From: an uncultured Algibacter sp.
GTDB taxonomy: Bacteria; Bacteroidota; Bacteroidia; Flavobacteriales; Flavobacteriaceae
Reading direction: 5' to 3'
NCBI RefSeq assembly: GCF_947495925.1
Contig: NZ_CANMAU010000004.1
Span: 310,001-374,000 of the forward strand
DNA length: 64,000 nt
This document shows, piece by piece, positions 8,167-16,596 of this stretch (positions within the stretch are counted from its first letter, which is position 1; each line of letters starts with the position of its first letter). The notes under the pieces were generated by a model, which worked only from the letters and a program-made list of their open reading frames with translations, made no database searches and was not told the origin of the DNA. The position numbers and the translations under genes were made by a program.

Positions 8167-9555
8167 TTAAATATGGTCCTCTTCAGCACGTTTTATGATA
8201 GCTTCAGGGAGTGATTTTTTAGCTTTGGCTCCCATTTTTTTAAGTTTCTCAACACTAGTTATAAGGTTGCCTCTTCCTTCAACTAGCTTGTTCATTGCTG
8301 ATGAATAATCGTTTTTTGCAGCATCAATCTTTTTGCCAACTCCTGTTAAATCTGTAACTAAACCTTCAAATTTATCATATAAAGCTCCAGCTTGTCGCGC
8401 AATTTCGACAGCATTACGTTGCTGCTTCTCGTTATTCCACATGCTGTCTATTGTACGTAAAGTAGCAAGAAGTGTTGAAGGTGTAACGATAACAATGTTT
8501 TTCTCAAAAGCTTTGTTGTAAATAGCGTTGTCTTCGTTAACAACTATGGCGAATGCTGGTTCTATGGGTATAAACATGAGTACAAAATCTGGTGATTCTA
8601 TGTCATACAGATCTTGGTAATTTTTTTCTGAAAGTTGATCGACATGCTTTTTTATAGAATTAACATGGGCTTTTAAATATTTGATTTTGTCCTCTTCATC
8701 TGCATTTACCAAGCGCTCATAATCGGTTAAGGAGACTTTACTATCAATAATCATTTTTTTACCATCAGGAAGATGTAGTACAACATCTGGTAAAACTCGT
8801 GAACCATTATCTAAAGTAAAACTTTGTTGTATAAAATACTCTCTATCTTTTTCTAAACCAGATTTTTCAAGAACACGTTCTAGCACTAATTCGCCCCAAT
8901 TCCCTTGCATTTTACTGTCGCCTTTTAGAGCTCTAGTTAGGTTTGTAGCCTCTTTAGTCATTTGTTGATTTAGGTCTTTAAGACCCAATAACTGCTCTTT
9001 TAAAGCAGAATGCATACTGATACTTTCTTTTTGAGAAGCCTCTACTTTTTTCTCAAAACCTTGTATTTTTTCTTGTAACGGACTTAATATATTTTTAATA
9101 TTTTCTTTATTCTGCTCCGTGAATTTATTTGATTTTTCGTCAAGAATTTTGTTTGCCAGATTTTCAAATTCTTTTGTGAATTTTTCCTGAAGTTTTTCAA
9201 CCTCTTCTTTTTGCTCGTTATTTTTTAAGGTCAGGTTTTCGAATTCTGTATTCCTTCTTGTTAGTTCGGCATTAAGAAACTCTTTTTCTCGTCTAATGCT
9301 TTCTCTTTCGTTTTCTAGTTTTGTAATAGTCGATTTGAGCTCTTCAACTTGGTTTTTAAAAACTTCAGTTTGTTTGTTTTTTTCTTCTTCTGCAGACCCC
9401 TTTAAATGATTTAGCTGTTCTTGTAAATTGCTATTGCGTTCTTGTAAGGTGCTTTGCTCACTTTTACTTTTAAGTTTGGTAAAAAGCATACCTAAATAGC
9501 CACCAATCGCAGCAGCAATTAAAATGGATAAGATGAGAATTATATTGTCGTTCAT
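8167..9555 (-). CDS. rmuC: DNA recombination protein RmuC
   Basis: 462 residues: an N-terminal membrane helix (about 5-25), a long coiled coil (about 30-150, many Glu/Lys/Asn heptads), and the nuclease-like RmuC domain from about 190 ('LTRALKGDSKMQGNWGELVL', 'LPDVVLHLPDGKKMIIDSKV', 'FVLMFIPIEPAFAI'). RmuC limits recombination between inverted repeats and has a PD-(D/E)xK-like core (here the D-V and IDSK residues). It is the last ordinary gene before the reverse-transcriptase island. Confidence 0.93.
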   Translation of the reverse strand: MNDNIILILSILIAAAIGGYLGMLFTKLKSKSEQSTLQERNSNLQEQLNHLKGSAEEEKNKQTEVFKNQVEELKSTITKLENERESIRREKEFLNAELTRRNTEFENLTLKNNEQKEEVEKLQEKFTKEFENLANKILDEKSNKFTEQNKENIKNILSPLQEKIQGFEKKVEASQKESISMHSALKEQLLGLKDLNQQMTKEATNLTRALKGDSKMQGNWGELVLERVLEKSGLEKDREYFIQQSFTLDNGSRVLPDVVLHLPDGKKMIIDSKVSLTDYERLVNADEEDKIKYLKAHVNSIKKHVDQLSEKNYQDLYDIESPDFVLMFIPIEPAFAIVVNEDNAIYNKAFEKNIVIVTPSTLLATLRTIDSMWNNEKQQRNAVEIARQAGALYDKFEGLVTDLTGVGKKIDAAKNDYSSAMNKLVEGRGNLITSVEKLKKMGAKAKKSLPEAIIKRAEEDHI

Positions 9556-9612
9556 AATATAAGTATCTAAGATGTAAAAGTAATAAATAAAAAGAGGTGT
9601 CTCGAGAACTCT

Positions 9613-11121
9613 TTAATCTTTCTTAACATTTGAAAAATCATATTTTTTCAAAGTCTTTTGAAGTATTTTCCAATGATTTCGTAACTGTCGTTTTATTTCC
9701 GGAGCTTCCAATTCATCAGAAGCTCTGTATGCATATCTTAAATAATTACCTCTAAATTTTCTTTCAAAATTTTTGGTTCTTGCTTTGCTATTTACAAATT
9801 CCGTTCTTTTAACTGGAAGCATTCTAGACTTCTCTCCTTTAAAACTAAAAAGCCTATATACTTTTCTTTTAAATATAGGAGCTTCATCTAAAAGGTGTTT
9901 TTCTTTAATGGTTTCAACTCTTTTATGTTTTCGTTTTATAGTTTCCTTCATTTCTCTATAAAACTTAGCCAAATTTTTAGACTTTATTAATGTTTGGTAG
10001 CCATAAAACTCAAAACCTAAGTAGTTTAATGGAACGTTTTCTTTTAAATTACCATTGTTCTCAATTTTGAAACTTTGTAAACGGCCACGGTTTATTTTGA
10101 AAAGTGTTTTCTCTGTTTTTTCTAATGAAATAGTTAATTTATTTTTTATCATTTCATTTTTGACAAACTCTTCAATTAGCTTTATTTGATTTTCTTTACT
10201 AATCACGACAATATCATCAGAATATCTTCTGTAGAATACACTGTGCTTTACTGTTAATTCATTTATTACGGATTCATCAAAATCAAGCATATAAATGTTA
10301 GCAAGTAATGCGCTAATGGGTAAACCTTGAGGTATTCCCATTAAGTTTTTATTATCATCTTTTTTTTGATTTTTATGTATGATGATATCTGAATCAATAA
10401 GGTCTTTTATACTTTCAAAAAAGGTGTGTTTACCGTTTTTTCTATGTTTCGATAATCGCTTTTCATCAAAATGGCCGTTTTTGGATTTTAGATCTTTTAG
10501 TTTTACATAAGAAAATTTAGTTGTTGCTTTAAAAATATTAAAATGATCTTTTGGTAACGTTTTGTTGCCTAATATTTTAGCCCAAGCTAATTTTAGTTTT
10601 TTATGATTTAGACTAGGAAAGAAGTTTTCTATATCTAGAACTAAAGCAACACAATTTTTTCTTCGTTTAATTTCATCAAAAACATCCTTCGCAAAATGAA
10701 CATTGTTTTTAAACTTGAGCTTATCATCTGTTTCAATTTGTCTGTATGCAGTTATCGAATTTGAAAGTAATGAGTTATTTTTTAGATAAGTCTCATATTT
10801 TGGGTTAATAATTTGTTGTGTATAATAAGAATATATGTGTGCATCAATATGGGAAGCATAAAGTATTTTTCTGATTTTTGTATTTGAAACTACTTTACCT
10901 TTTTTGACCTTCTTATGAGAATGCCTTTTTACATCATTAAATTTGGCTAATTTATAGCGACGTTGTTTAATTTCTTTAAAAATTAAAGGAGAAAAAGAGT
11001 GATGAGCTACTTTTTTGGAATTCGTAACATAGCGTTCAATATTTTTTCTAATCGACAATGGGGTCTTATTAGTAAAATGTGGATAGCCTCTATCTTTAAA
11101 CCAGTCTTTTTGTGCTTTCAT
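9613..11121 (-). CDS. Reverse transcriptase of the defence-associated (UG/DRT) type, probably DRT2-like
   Basis: 502 residues with all core RT motifs: motif A 'VLDIENFFPSLNH' (Asp 163), motif B 'GIPQGLPISALLANIYM' (PQG at 264-266), motif C 'YRRYSDDIVVIS' (catalytic Asp 302-303), then 'ISLEKTEKTLF' and 'YLGFEFYG'. The N-terminal block 'DWFKDRGYPHF', 'HSFSPLI' and 'YASHIDAHIYSYY' resembles unknown-group RTs used in phage defence. There is no maturase or endonuclease domain as in group II intron RTs, and no fused partner domain. The C-terminal 130 residues are basic and helical. Upstream is a long structured non-coding region, as expected for DRT2-type systems whose RT copies a neighbouring ncRNA. 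RT identity is near certain; the subtype is inference. Confidence 0.9.
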   Translation of the reverse strand: MKAQKDWFKDRGYPHFTNKTPLSIRKNIERYVTNSKKVAHHSFSPLIFKEIKQRRYKLAKFNDVKRHSHKKVKKGKVVSNTKIRKILYASHIDAHIYSYYTQQIINPKYETYLKNNSLLSNSITAYRQIETDDKLKFKNNVHFAKDVFDEIKRRKNCVALVLDIENFFPSLNHKKLKLAWAKILGNKTLPKDHFNIFKATTKFSYVKLKDLKSKNGHFDEKRLSKHRKNGKHTFFESIKDLIDSDIIIHKNQKKDDNKNLMGIPQGLPISALLANIYMLDFDESVINELTVKHSVFYRRYSDDIVVISKENQIKLIEEFVKNEMIKNKLTISLEKTEKTLFKINRGRLQSFKIENNGNLKENVPLNYLGFEFYGYQTLIKSKNLAKFYREMKETIKRKHKRVETIKEKHLLDEAPIFKRKVYRLFSFKGEKSRMLPVKRTEFVNSKARTKNFERKFRGNYLRYAYRASDELEAPEIKRQLRNHWKILQKTLKKYDFSNVKKD

Positions 11122-11139
11122 AATTAAATAAAAGTAAGA

Positions 11140-11555
11140 GAAGTTCTCGCACGTATTTATAACAGAATAAAACTTACACCTTTTAAAAAGGATTGAACCA
11201 TTAGCCGAGTTCTCGACTCACGTTGCATTTTTACGTCTAAATAATAAATACTTATATATGATAGAACTTACCCTAGCAATAATTAACTTAGCTTTAGAAG
11301 CCTTTAATGTATGCCATAGCTTGGTGTATATCAATGTACTAATAAGAATTATTGAGGTAGTAACGTTACTTCCGAAAATAATTTCTTATCTCGGTGTAAC
11401 AAAACTAACAGAATTACATAGTACCTAATCTCCATATTTATTAACCCCTTTTCTATTAAAAAGGTCGGATTAAGTGATTGATTAGAAATCAATACAATAG
11501 TTCAACAAATGTTTTATTCTTTTTAACTAAAGAACTTCCTTACTTTAGTTGTAAA
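11140..11555 (-). ncRNA. Candidate structured ncRNA template of the reverse transcriptase
   Basis: The 440 bp between the RT start codon and the divergent gene is too long for a simple promoter region. On the RT strand it can form several hairpins: arms 11525-11532/11543-11550 (8 bp), 11480-11485/11491-11496 around the ATTGAT/ATCAAT pair, a CCTTTT/AAAAGG stem near 11448-11463, an AAAAGG-type palindrome near 11179-11192, and GAGT/ACTC near 11207-11219. DRT2 systems carry such an ncRNA just upstream of the RT and on its strand. The exact ends cannot be read from sequence, and no covariance evidence is available here. Confidence 0.5.
11258..11428 (+). other. Stop-free frame inside the ncRNA region (Neo-like or small hydrophobic peptide)
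   Basis: An ATG at 11258 opens 56 codons ending at TAA 11426-11428. The same frame is open back to 11171, giving 85 codons without stop in AT-rich DNA. The product 'MIELTLAIINLALEAFNVCH' and onwards is hydrophobic and would form helices. It is antisense to the RT and the candidate ncRNA, hence in the sense of any cDNA copied from that RNA. It may be an ordinary small protein, a concatemer reading frame of the DRT2 kind, or chance. Confidence 0.35.
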
Positions 11556-11598
11556 TATAATATTATTGTTATTTTTATCTAAGAAAAATCAATTAAAC

Positions 11599-12255
11599 AT
11601 GAGCAATTTTATTGTTGGAGATATTGTTACAATTAAATCACATCCTTTATTTAGTAATACACATAAGAAAATAAATGCTTTAACTTCTCTTGTACCTCCT
11701 TTGATGGTTGTCAAAGAAGTTCTTTTCGATAAAGAAGAAAAAAAAATATTATATAGTAATGAAATTAAAAAGGCAAAAATTGCTGACTTGACAAAGTATG
11801 TATGTGTTTATTTTAACGCAAATAAAAGTGAGTTTGTTGAGAAAACCATTTATCATTCTTTAGTAAAAGGCTACTTAGATTTAAAATATTATAGAAAAGA
11901 AGAAAAAAGTAAGTCTTCAAATATTGATTTAGTTTTAGAAGTAGCTAAATATAAACACAATGTTGATTATGAGTTTGGTAAATGCGTTCAGTTTAAAACA
12001 AAAAAATTAGAGCATAGAAAATCTTATGATGCTAATACTGTAGAAAGAATTCCAGGAATTTCTTTTCAAACACCTGATTTTATATTGACAGGAATTAAGA
12101 ATGAAGAGCAGAAAGACTTGTTTTTTAATGATGGTACGCAAAAAAAACAAATGAGTACTCAGTTATTTAAAGTGATGTGGTTTAATCACTATCAACAAAA
12201 GTTTAGTGAAGATTATTTACCTAAAGAGTTTTTTGTTGAAGATTTAGAAATATAA
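11599..12255 (+). CDS. Uncharacterised protein divergent from the reverse transcriptase
   Basis: 218 residues from the ATG at 11599 (an earlier TTG at 11566 adds 11 residues without domain character). It begins 'MSNFIVGDIVTIKSHPLF' and continues 'LVPPLMVVKEVLF'; the 'VGDIV..KSHP' and 'PPLMVV.E' phrases look like a small beta-barrel domain, followed by a Lys-rich alpha/beta part and an acidic tail. No signal peptide, no membrane helix and no catalytic motif that I recognise. It is 3 bp short of the convergent ABC ATPase gene. Its place beside the RT and the high AT content suggest it belongs to the same accessory island, but a functional link is inference. Confidence 0.7.
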   Translation: MSNFIVGDIVTIKSHPLFSNTHKKINALTSLVPPLMVVKEVLFDKEEKKILYSNEIKKAKIADLTKYVCVYFNANKSEFVEKTIYHSLVKGYLDLKYYRKEEKSKSSNIDLVLEVAKYKHNVDYEFGKCVQFKTKKLEHRKSYDANTVERIPGISFQTPDFILTGIKNEEQKDLFFNDGTQKKQMSTQLFKVMWFNHYQQKFSEDYLPKEFFVEDLEI

Positions 12256-12258
12256 TAC

Positions 12259-13056
12259 TTATTTTTTTACCCTAAAACTTCCTGTTTTTTCGTTAAAAGC
12301 AATTAAGTCCTTTGGAAATAAATTTTCAAAAGTACCATTTAAAATGAGGTTGCAGGGTTCGTCTGAAACAACGTTATTTTTGGTCATTACAATCATTTTA
12401 TCACAAAGTTGAATGGCCAAATCTATTTCATGAGATGAAAATAAAATGGTTTTACCTGTTTCTTTTGTTAAGCGCTGAAGGAGTTTTAAAATGTACGCCT
12501 TGTGATACATGTCCAAATGAGTTGTAGGCTCATCAAGGATAATCAAATCTGTGTCTTGGGCGAGGGCTCTGGCAATCATTACTTTTTGAAGTTGCCCATC
12601 ACTAAGCTCAAAACATTTTTTATCCTTTAAGTCCTCAATATTAATTTGAATAAGAGCTTCATTCACTACATCAATATCTTTTTTTGAAAAATTTCCAATC
12701 CAATTGGTATAAGGCTGTCTTCCTAGAGCAACCAATTCTAATACCGTGAGGTTTTTTGAGGATAAAGATTCGGTAAGTACTAGGCTTAATACTTTGGCTA
12801 GTTCTAAATTGGAATATGCGTCAAGAGTTTTGTCATTTAAGAAAATATCACCACTTAACTTCGACTGAACATTTGTTAATGATCGTAATAAGGTAGATTT
12901 TCCAATACCATTGGCACCCACTAAACCAACCAATTCACCTTTATGTAATTCAATATTTATGTTAGAACCTATTGTAGTAGTTTCTTTTTTTGAAGTATAG
13001 CCAATGGAAAGCTTATTGGTTTTAAGAACGATATGTTTATTTAAAGTGCCACTCAT
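12259..13056 (-). CDS. btuD: ABC transporter ATP-binding protein, cobalamin/siderophore type (BtuD/FecE-like)
   Basis: 265 residues with Walker A 'GANGIGKST', Q-loop region, signature 'LSDGQLQKVMIARAL' (Asp where Gly is usual), Walker B 'LIILDEPTTHLD' and the H-switch 'SSHEID'. Energises import through the FecCD-type permease. The ATG overlaps the permease stop by one base, and the order lipoprotein-permease-ATPase continues into cobC, cobS, cobT and cobU, so the likely cargo is cobalamin or cobinamide. It is the last gene of this minus-strand operon. Confidence 0.9.
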   Translation of the reverse strand: MSGTLNKHIVLKTNKLSIGYTSKKETTTIGSNINIELHKGELVGLVGANGIGKSTLLRSLTNVQSKLSGDIFLNDKTLDAYSNLELAKVLSLVLTESLSSKNLTVLELVALGRQPYTNWIGNFSKKDIDVVNEALIQINIEDLKDKKCFELSDGQLQKVMIARALAQDTDLIILDEPTTHLDMYHKAYILKLLQRLTKETGKTILFSSHEIDLAIQLCDKMIVMTKNNVVSDEPCNLILNGTFENLFPKDLIAFNEKTGSFRVKK

Positions 13057-14084
13057 TAAAACATCATTTTACGTTTACGGACCAACAACCAAATAACCAC
13101 GGGAGCACCTATTAATGAGGTGATGGCATTTATTGGTAGCGTATATTCACTGGATGGTAATTGAGCAATACTATCGCAAATTAGCATGACGATAGACCCA
13201 AATAAAAATACAGCTGGTAATAATATTTTATGGTTTGAGGTATTAAATACTTGTCGAGTTATATGAGGAATGGCAAGACCAATAAATGCAATAGGGCCAG
13301 CAAAAGCCGTAATGGTTCCGGCTAGTAAGCTTGTAGATATAATAATGATTAGCCTGCTACGCTTTATATTAAGCCCTAAGCTTTTGGCATAATTTTCACC
13401 CAATAATAAAGAGTTTAACCCTTTTATTGTCCCTAAGCTTAACAGAATACCAAGTAAATAAATGACAAATAAAATAAGCAACTCATTCCAAGATAAATTA
13501 CCTAAACTGCCAAAGCCCCAAAAGAAATATTGCTGTAATTCTTCTGCTGAACTGAAATAGGACAGCACATTTACTATGGCTGCCGATACACTTCCAAACA
13601 TCAAACCAATAATTAATATAGCCATGGCATCGCGAACCTTAGAAGACACAATTAAAACAAGCAGCAGCACTAGAAAACTTCCCAGTGTAGCAGCAATTAC
13701 AATAGTCCATTTAGAAGCCAACATGCCAAGTAAAATACCACCGAAAATTGAAGAGCCCATAGTTACTATAGCTACACCCAAACTAGCGCCAGAGGTAATC
13801 CCTAGAACAAATGGGCCGGCAAGCGGGTTCCTAAACAAGGTTTGCATCATTAACCCCGAAATACCTAGACCAGAACCCACAATAATGGCAGTGAATGCTT
13901 TTGGTAACCTATAATCCATTATAATATAATGCCATGAGGGATTTTGATCTATCCCAAATAGTATATTGATGATGTCTTTATTTGGAATGGAAACTGACCC
14001 CAGACTTACATTCAAAAAAAAGACTAGAATCAATAGAAAAACTAGAGTAATAAATGAAATGGTATATCGATGAGTGTGCTGCAA
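13056..14084 (-). CDS. btuC: FecCD/BtuC-family ABC transporter permease
   Basis: 342 residues, strongly hydrophobic with about 9-10 membrane helices. Family motifs: 'YRLPKAFTAIIVGSGLGISG', 'NPLAGPFVLGITSGA' and 'AFAGPIAFIGLAIPHITR', the last contacting the ATPase. The frame starts with TTG directly after the stop of the preceding gene; the first in-frame ATG would remove the first membrane helix, so TTG is preferred. It forms the inner-membrane channel of the importer encoded by its neighbours. Confidence 0.9.
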   Translation of the reverse strand: MQHTHRYTISFITLVFLLILVFFLNVSLGSVSIPNKDIINILFGIDQNPSWHYIIMDYRLPKAFTAIIVGSGLGISGLMMQTLFRNPLAGPFVLGITSGASLGVAIVTMGSSIFGGILLGMLASKWTIVIAATLGSFLVLLLVLIVSSKVRDAMAILIIGLMFGSVSAAIVNVLSYFSSAEELQQYFFWGFGSLGNLSWNELLILFVIYLLGILLSLGTIKGLNSLLLGENYAKSLGLNIKRSRLIIIISTSLLAGTITAFAGPIAFIGLAIPHITRQVFNTSNHKILLPAVFLFGSIVMLICDSIAQLPSSEYTLPINAITSLIGAPVVIWLLVRKRKMMF

Positions 14085-15221
14085 TTAATCTAAACGTTTA
14101 AAAAAGAAATTTTCGTAATCACTTAATAGATTTGGATGAGAAATATTAATGATGTCTTTTAATATAATATCGGGCCTTAGAGGGCCTAATTCATAGTATA
14201 ACAAACCACCCTCAGGACCAATTTTATTAGTGTAAGAGTAAATGTTATTATTTTTAAAAGCGTCAAAGTAGGTGTAGCCTTTATGCTGATCTTGCATTTG
14301 TTTTTTATTTTCAAATAATCCAACACCTAGCCATAATTCTGCCTTATTAGCTTTTTCTAAAACATTCTCGAAATTCAATTGAAGACTTCCGTTAGAGTTG
14401 TTTTCTTTCCACAGATAATTTGTATTAGCATCCTCTAAAAATTTTGCTACAAAGCTTTTTCCTCCAGGAACATACCAAACATCTTTTATCATTGACCCGG
14501 AGAAAACAGTAGGTTTTTTATTAACTTTTAAAGCTATTTGTGCTGCTTTCAGGTAATTAGACTCTATATCGTTAAAAATGCGGTTAGCTTCTTCTTTTTT
14601 GTTGAAAAAAGCCCCTACGAATTTTATCCATTCGGCCCTACCAAGCGGATGTGCTTCTGTCCAGGCACCATCTAAAACTACTGGGATTCCAAACGTTTCT
14701 ATCTGATCTAGTTTTTTGTCATTTCCATTAACTGAAAACCCTATAACAAGTTCTGGTTGCAACTCAAGAAGCAATTCTATATTTATTTTTAAATCATTAT
14801 TTAAATCTTTGATTTCACCATTATCAATTCGCGCTCTTGTTTTTTCAGAAGAAATAAATCTGGTATTAGGAAAACCTACTAGTTTGTCATCAATATCTAG
14901 ATATTCCAAAGTAGGAATATTAGTTGTAGACATGACTACTATTTTATTAATTGGTAGTTGAATAATAATATCAGTTTCGTTATGTTTAGGAATGGTTTGT
15001 CCTTTTTCTACTAAAAGATAACGGTAGGTGTCTTCACTCTTGGGCCAGGGAGAGGTAACAATTATTTCTGTATGAGTTTTGTAATAGTTTATAGCAAAAC
15101 CTGTCGCATATTTTAAAACTTCTTTTTTTACATTAGCCTCTGTTTGTTTTGGTTTGCTCTTGTCCTGTTTGCAAGATGTGAGAGCTAGAAAACATATGAA
15201 AAATAGAACGGTTGAACGCAT
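14085..15221 (-). CDS. Periplasmic substrate-binding lipoprotein of the importer (BtuF-like)
   Basis: About 378 residues from the ATG at 15221, chosen because it places the lipobox 'CFLALTSC' correctly (an ATG at 15248 adds nine residues ahead of the signal peptide). Two-lobed class III binding-protein features: 'INKIVVMSTTNIPTLEYLDI', 'LLLELQPELVIGFSVNG', a long linker helix, and 'LRPDIILKDIINISHP' at the end. It captures the corrinoid (or chelate) and delivers it to the permease; the gene order and cobalamin neighbours favour a corrinoid. A second, signal-less binding protein is encoded at 18226. Confidence 0.87.
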   Translation of the reverse strand: MRSTVLFFICFLALTSCKQDKSKPKQTEANVKKEVLKYATGFAINYYKTHTEIIVTSPWPKSEDTYRYLLVEKGQTIPKHNETDIIIQLPINKIVVMSTTNIPTLEYLDIDDKLVGFPNTRFISSEKTRARIDNGEIKDLNNDLKINIELLLELQPELVIGFSVNGNDKKLDQIETFGIPVVLDGAWTEAHPLGRAEWIKFVGAFFNKKEEANRIFNDIESNYLKAAQIALKVNKKPTVFSGSMIKDVWYVPGGKSFVAKFLEDANTNYLWKENNSNGSLQLNFENVLEKANKAELWLGVGLFENKKQMQDQHKGYTYFDAFKNNNIYSYTNKIGPEGGLLYYELGPLRPDIILKDIINISHPNLLSDYENFFFKRLD

Positions 15222-15282
15222 AAGATAAAATTGTGGTCTAAAGGTCATTATTTTTTTTTAATATTTGATCTGAAACGCATTT

Positions 15283-15849
15283 TTAAATATTGATAGCCGT
15301 GATAAGATTAAAAGTGTCGACTTCTTTTTTTATATGGAAAACGTCTCCGTAATTTATTTTTATATTGAATGAATCTTTTAAATCTATTTTTAAAAGAGTG
15401 GATAAAAAAGCTCGAATAGGTCCAGCGTGCGAAATAATAATTAGATTTTCTGCAGTTTCCGAAAACAAAATTTCTTCAAATAAAGCAGTTACTCTTGATG
15501 CTAATTGGGTGTAAGACTCCCCTTTAGGGACAGATACAGTTACAAAGTCAGACATCCAAGGTGTTAGGTCTTTTTCTGGAATATCATTCCAAGGTTTCAT
15601 TTCCCAATCTCCAAAATGCAGCTCTTTTAAACGACTATCAAAAACAACATCGTTACTAAACTGTTTTGCCAATAGTGCACAACGTTTTAATGGGCTTGAA
15701 ATGATTTTGAAAGATTCTAAAGTCGGAATTTTTGATTTAACCACCTTAAATTCTTCATCATGGTTATCATCTAATTCTAAGTCACTATGGCCATAGCAAA
15801 TGCCTTTTTTAATTTTTGGAGTTGTATGTCTTACTAGATAAATTTCCAT
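15283..15849 (-). CDS. cobC: Alpha-ribazole phosphatase, histidine phosphatase family (CobC)
   Basis: 188 residues from the ATG at 15849 ('MEIYLVRHTTPKIKKG'); longer versions of the frame only add sequence antisense to nothing meaningful inside cobS. Catalytic motif 'RHTTP', second 'SSPLKRC' and 'ISHAGPIRA' with the second active-site histidine. It removes phosphate from alpha-ribazole-5'-phosphate (or adenosylcobalamin-5'-phosphate) in nucleotide-loop assembly. It overlaps the end of cobS by 16 bp, indicating one mRNA. Confidence 0.88.
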   Translation of the reverse strand: MEIYLVRHTTPKIKKGICYGHSDLELDDNHDEEFKVVKSKIPTLESFKIISSPLKRCALLAKQFSNDVVFDSRLKELHFGDWEMKPWNDIPEKDLTPWMSDFVTVSVPKGESYTQLASRVTALFEEILFSETAENLIIISHAGPIRAFLSTLLKIDLKDSFNIKINYGDVFHIKKEVDTFNLITAINI

Positions 15850-16595
15850 AATACTAGCACGCTTAAATAAAATACCACTTCGCATAGTTGTTGCACAGCA
15901 CCTGCACAGTCTCCAGTTTGACCACCTAACCATTTTTTAAATTTTCGTCCTAAGTATACCTTAGACAAGTAGGTAGGTAGTATAGTTAAGAATATTAAAG
16001 GCGTATTGAAAAAGAATAATGGCAGAAGCCCAAAAAAACCACTAAGGATTAGCATACCAAAGGAAATACTTTTGGCTGCAGGTTTTGCTTTACTATCGTC
16101 TGTATCTCTTACATATGGGTGCGTATAAATTAAAGTGGTGGCAATAAATCTGCTCAAACTATGTCCTGATACTATAACTAGAGGAATAAAATATGGGTTA
16201 ATTTCTCTTAAAGCAGAAAATTTTATAGCTAGTATTAAAACTAATCCTGCAGCTCCATAAGTTCCCAAGCGTGAGTCTTTCATAATGATGAGGATTTTTT
16301 CTTTAGTCCATCCGCCACCTAGGCCATCACAAACATCGGCAAATCCATCTTCATGGAAAGCTCCTGTAACATAAATAGTTGAAACCATACTTAAGAGAAT
16401 CGAAATTTCCGTCGAAAAAATAAATGAAGCACTGTAAAAAATAAATGCTCCAATGCCACCAACAATAATTCCCACTAAAGAAAAATATTTAGCGCTTTTC
16501 TTTAAATACTCGGGATCATGATCGACCCATTTAGGGCAGGGGATTCTCGTGAAAAACATGATAGCCATAAGAAATATTTGGACTTCTTTTTTCAT
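15834..16595 (-). CDS. cobS: Adenosylcobinamide-GDP ribazoletransferase (CobS)
   Basis: 253 residues from the ATG at 16595 ('MKKEVQIFLMAIMFFTRIPC'), the conserved family N-terminus. Family motif 'HEDGFADVCDGLGGG' binds metal and substrate; 5-6 membrane helices follow; 'GGQTGDCAGAVQQLCEV' is the conserved C-terminal motif. It joins alpha-ribazole to adenosylcobinamide-GDP, the last step of cobalamin assembly, at the inner membrane. The start lies 1 bp after the cobT stop. Confidence 0.93.
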   Translation of the reverse strand: MKKEVQIFLMAIMFFTRIPCPKWVDHDPEYLKKSAKYFSLVGIIVGGIGAFIFYSASFIFSTEISILLSMVSTIYVTGAFHEDGFADVCDGLGGGWTKEKILIIMKDSRLGTYGAAGLVLILAIKFSALREINPYFIPLVIVSGHSLSRFIATTLIYTHPYVRDTDDSKAKPAAKSISFGMLILSGFFGLLPLFFFNTPLIFLTILPTYLSKVYLGRKFKKWLGGQTGDCAGAVQQLCEVVFYLSVLVLWKFI

Positions 16596-16596
16596 T

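Noticed and set aside
9613-11565. Group II intron or retron as the source of the reverse transcriptase
   Set aside because: There is no maturase/HNH part, no intron domain V-like sequence downstream, and I do not see clear retron RT signature motifs. The upstream RNA candidate also lacks an obvious msr-msd layout.
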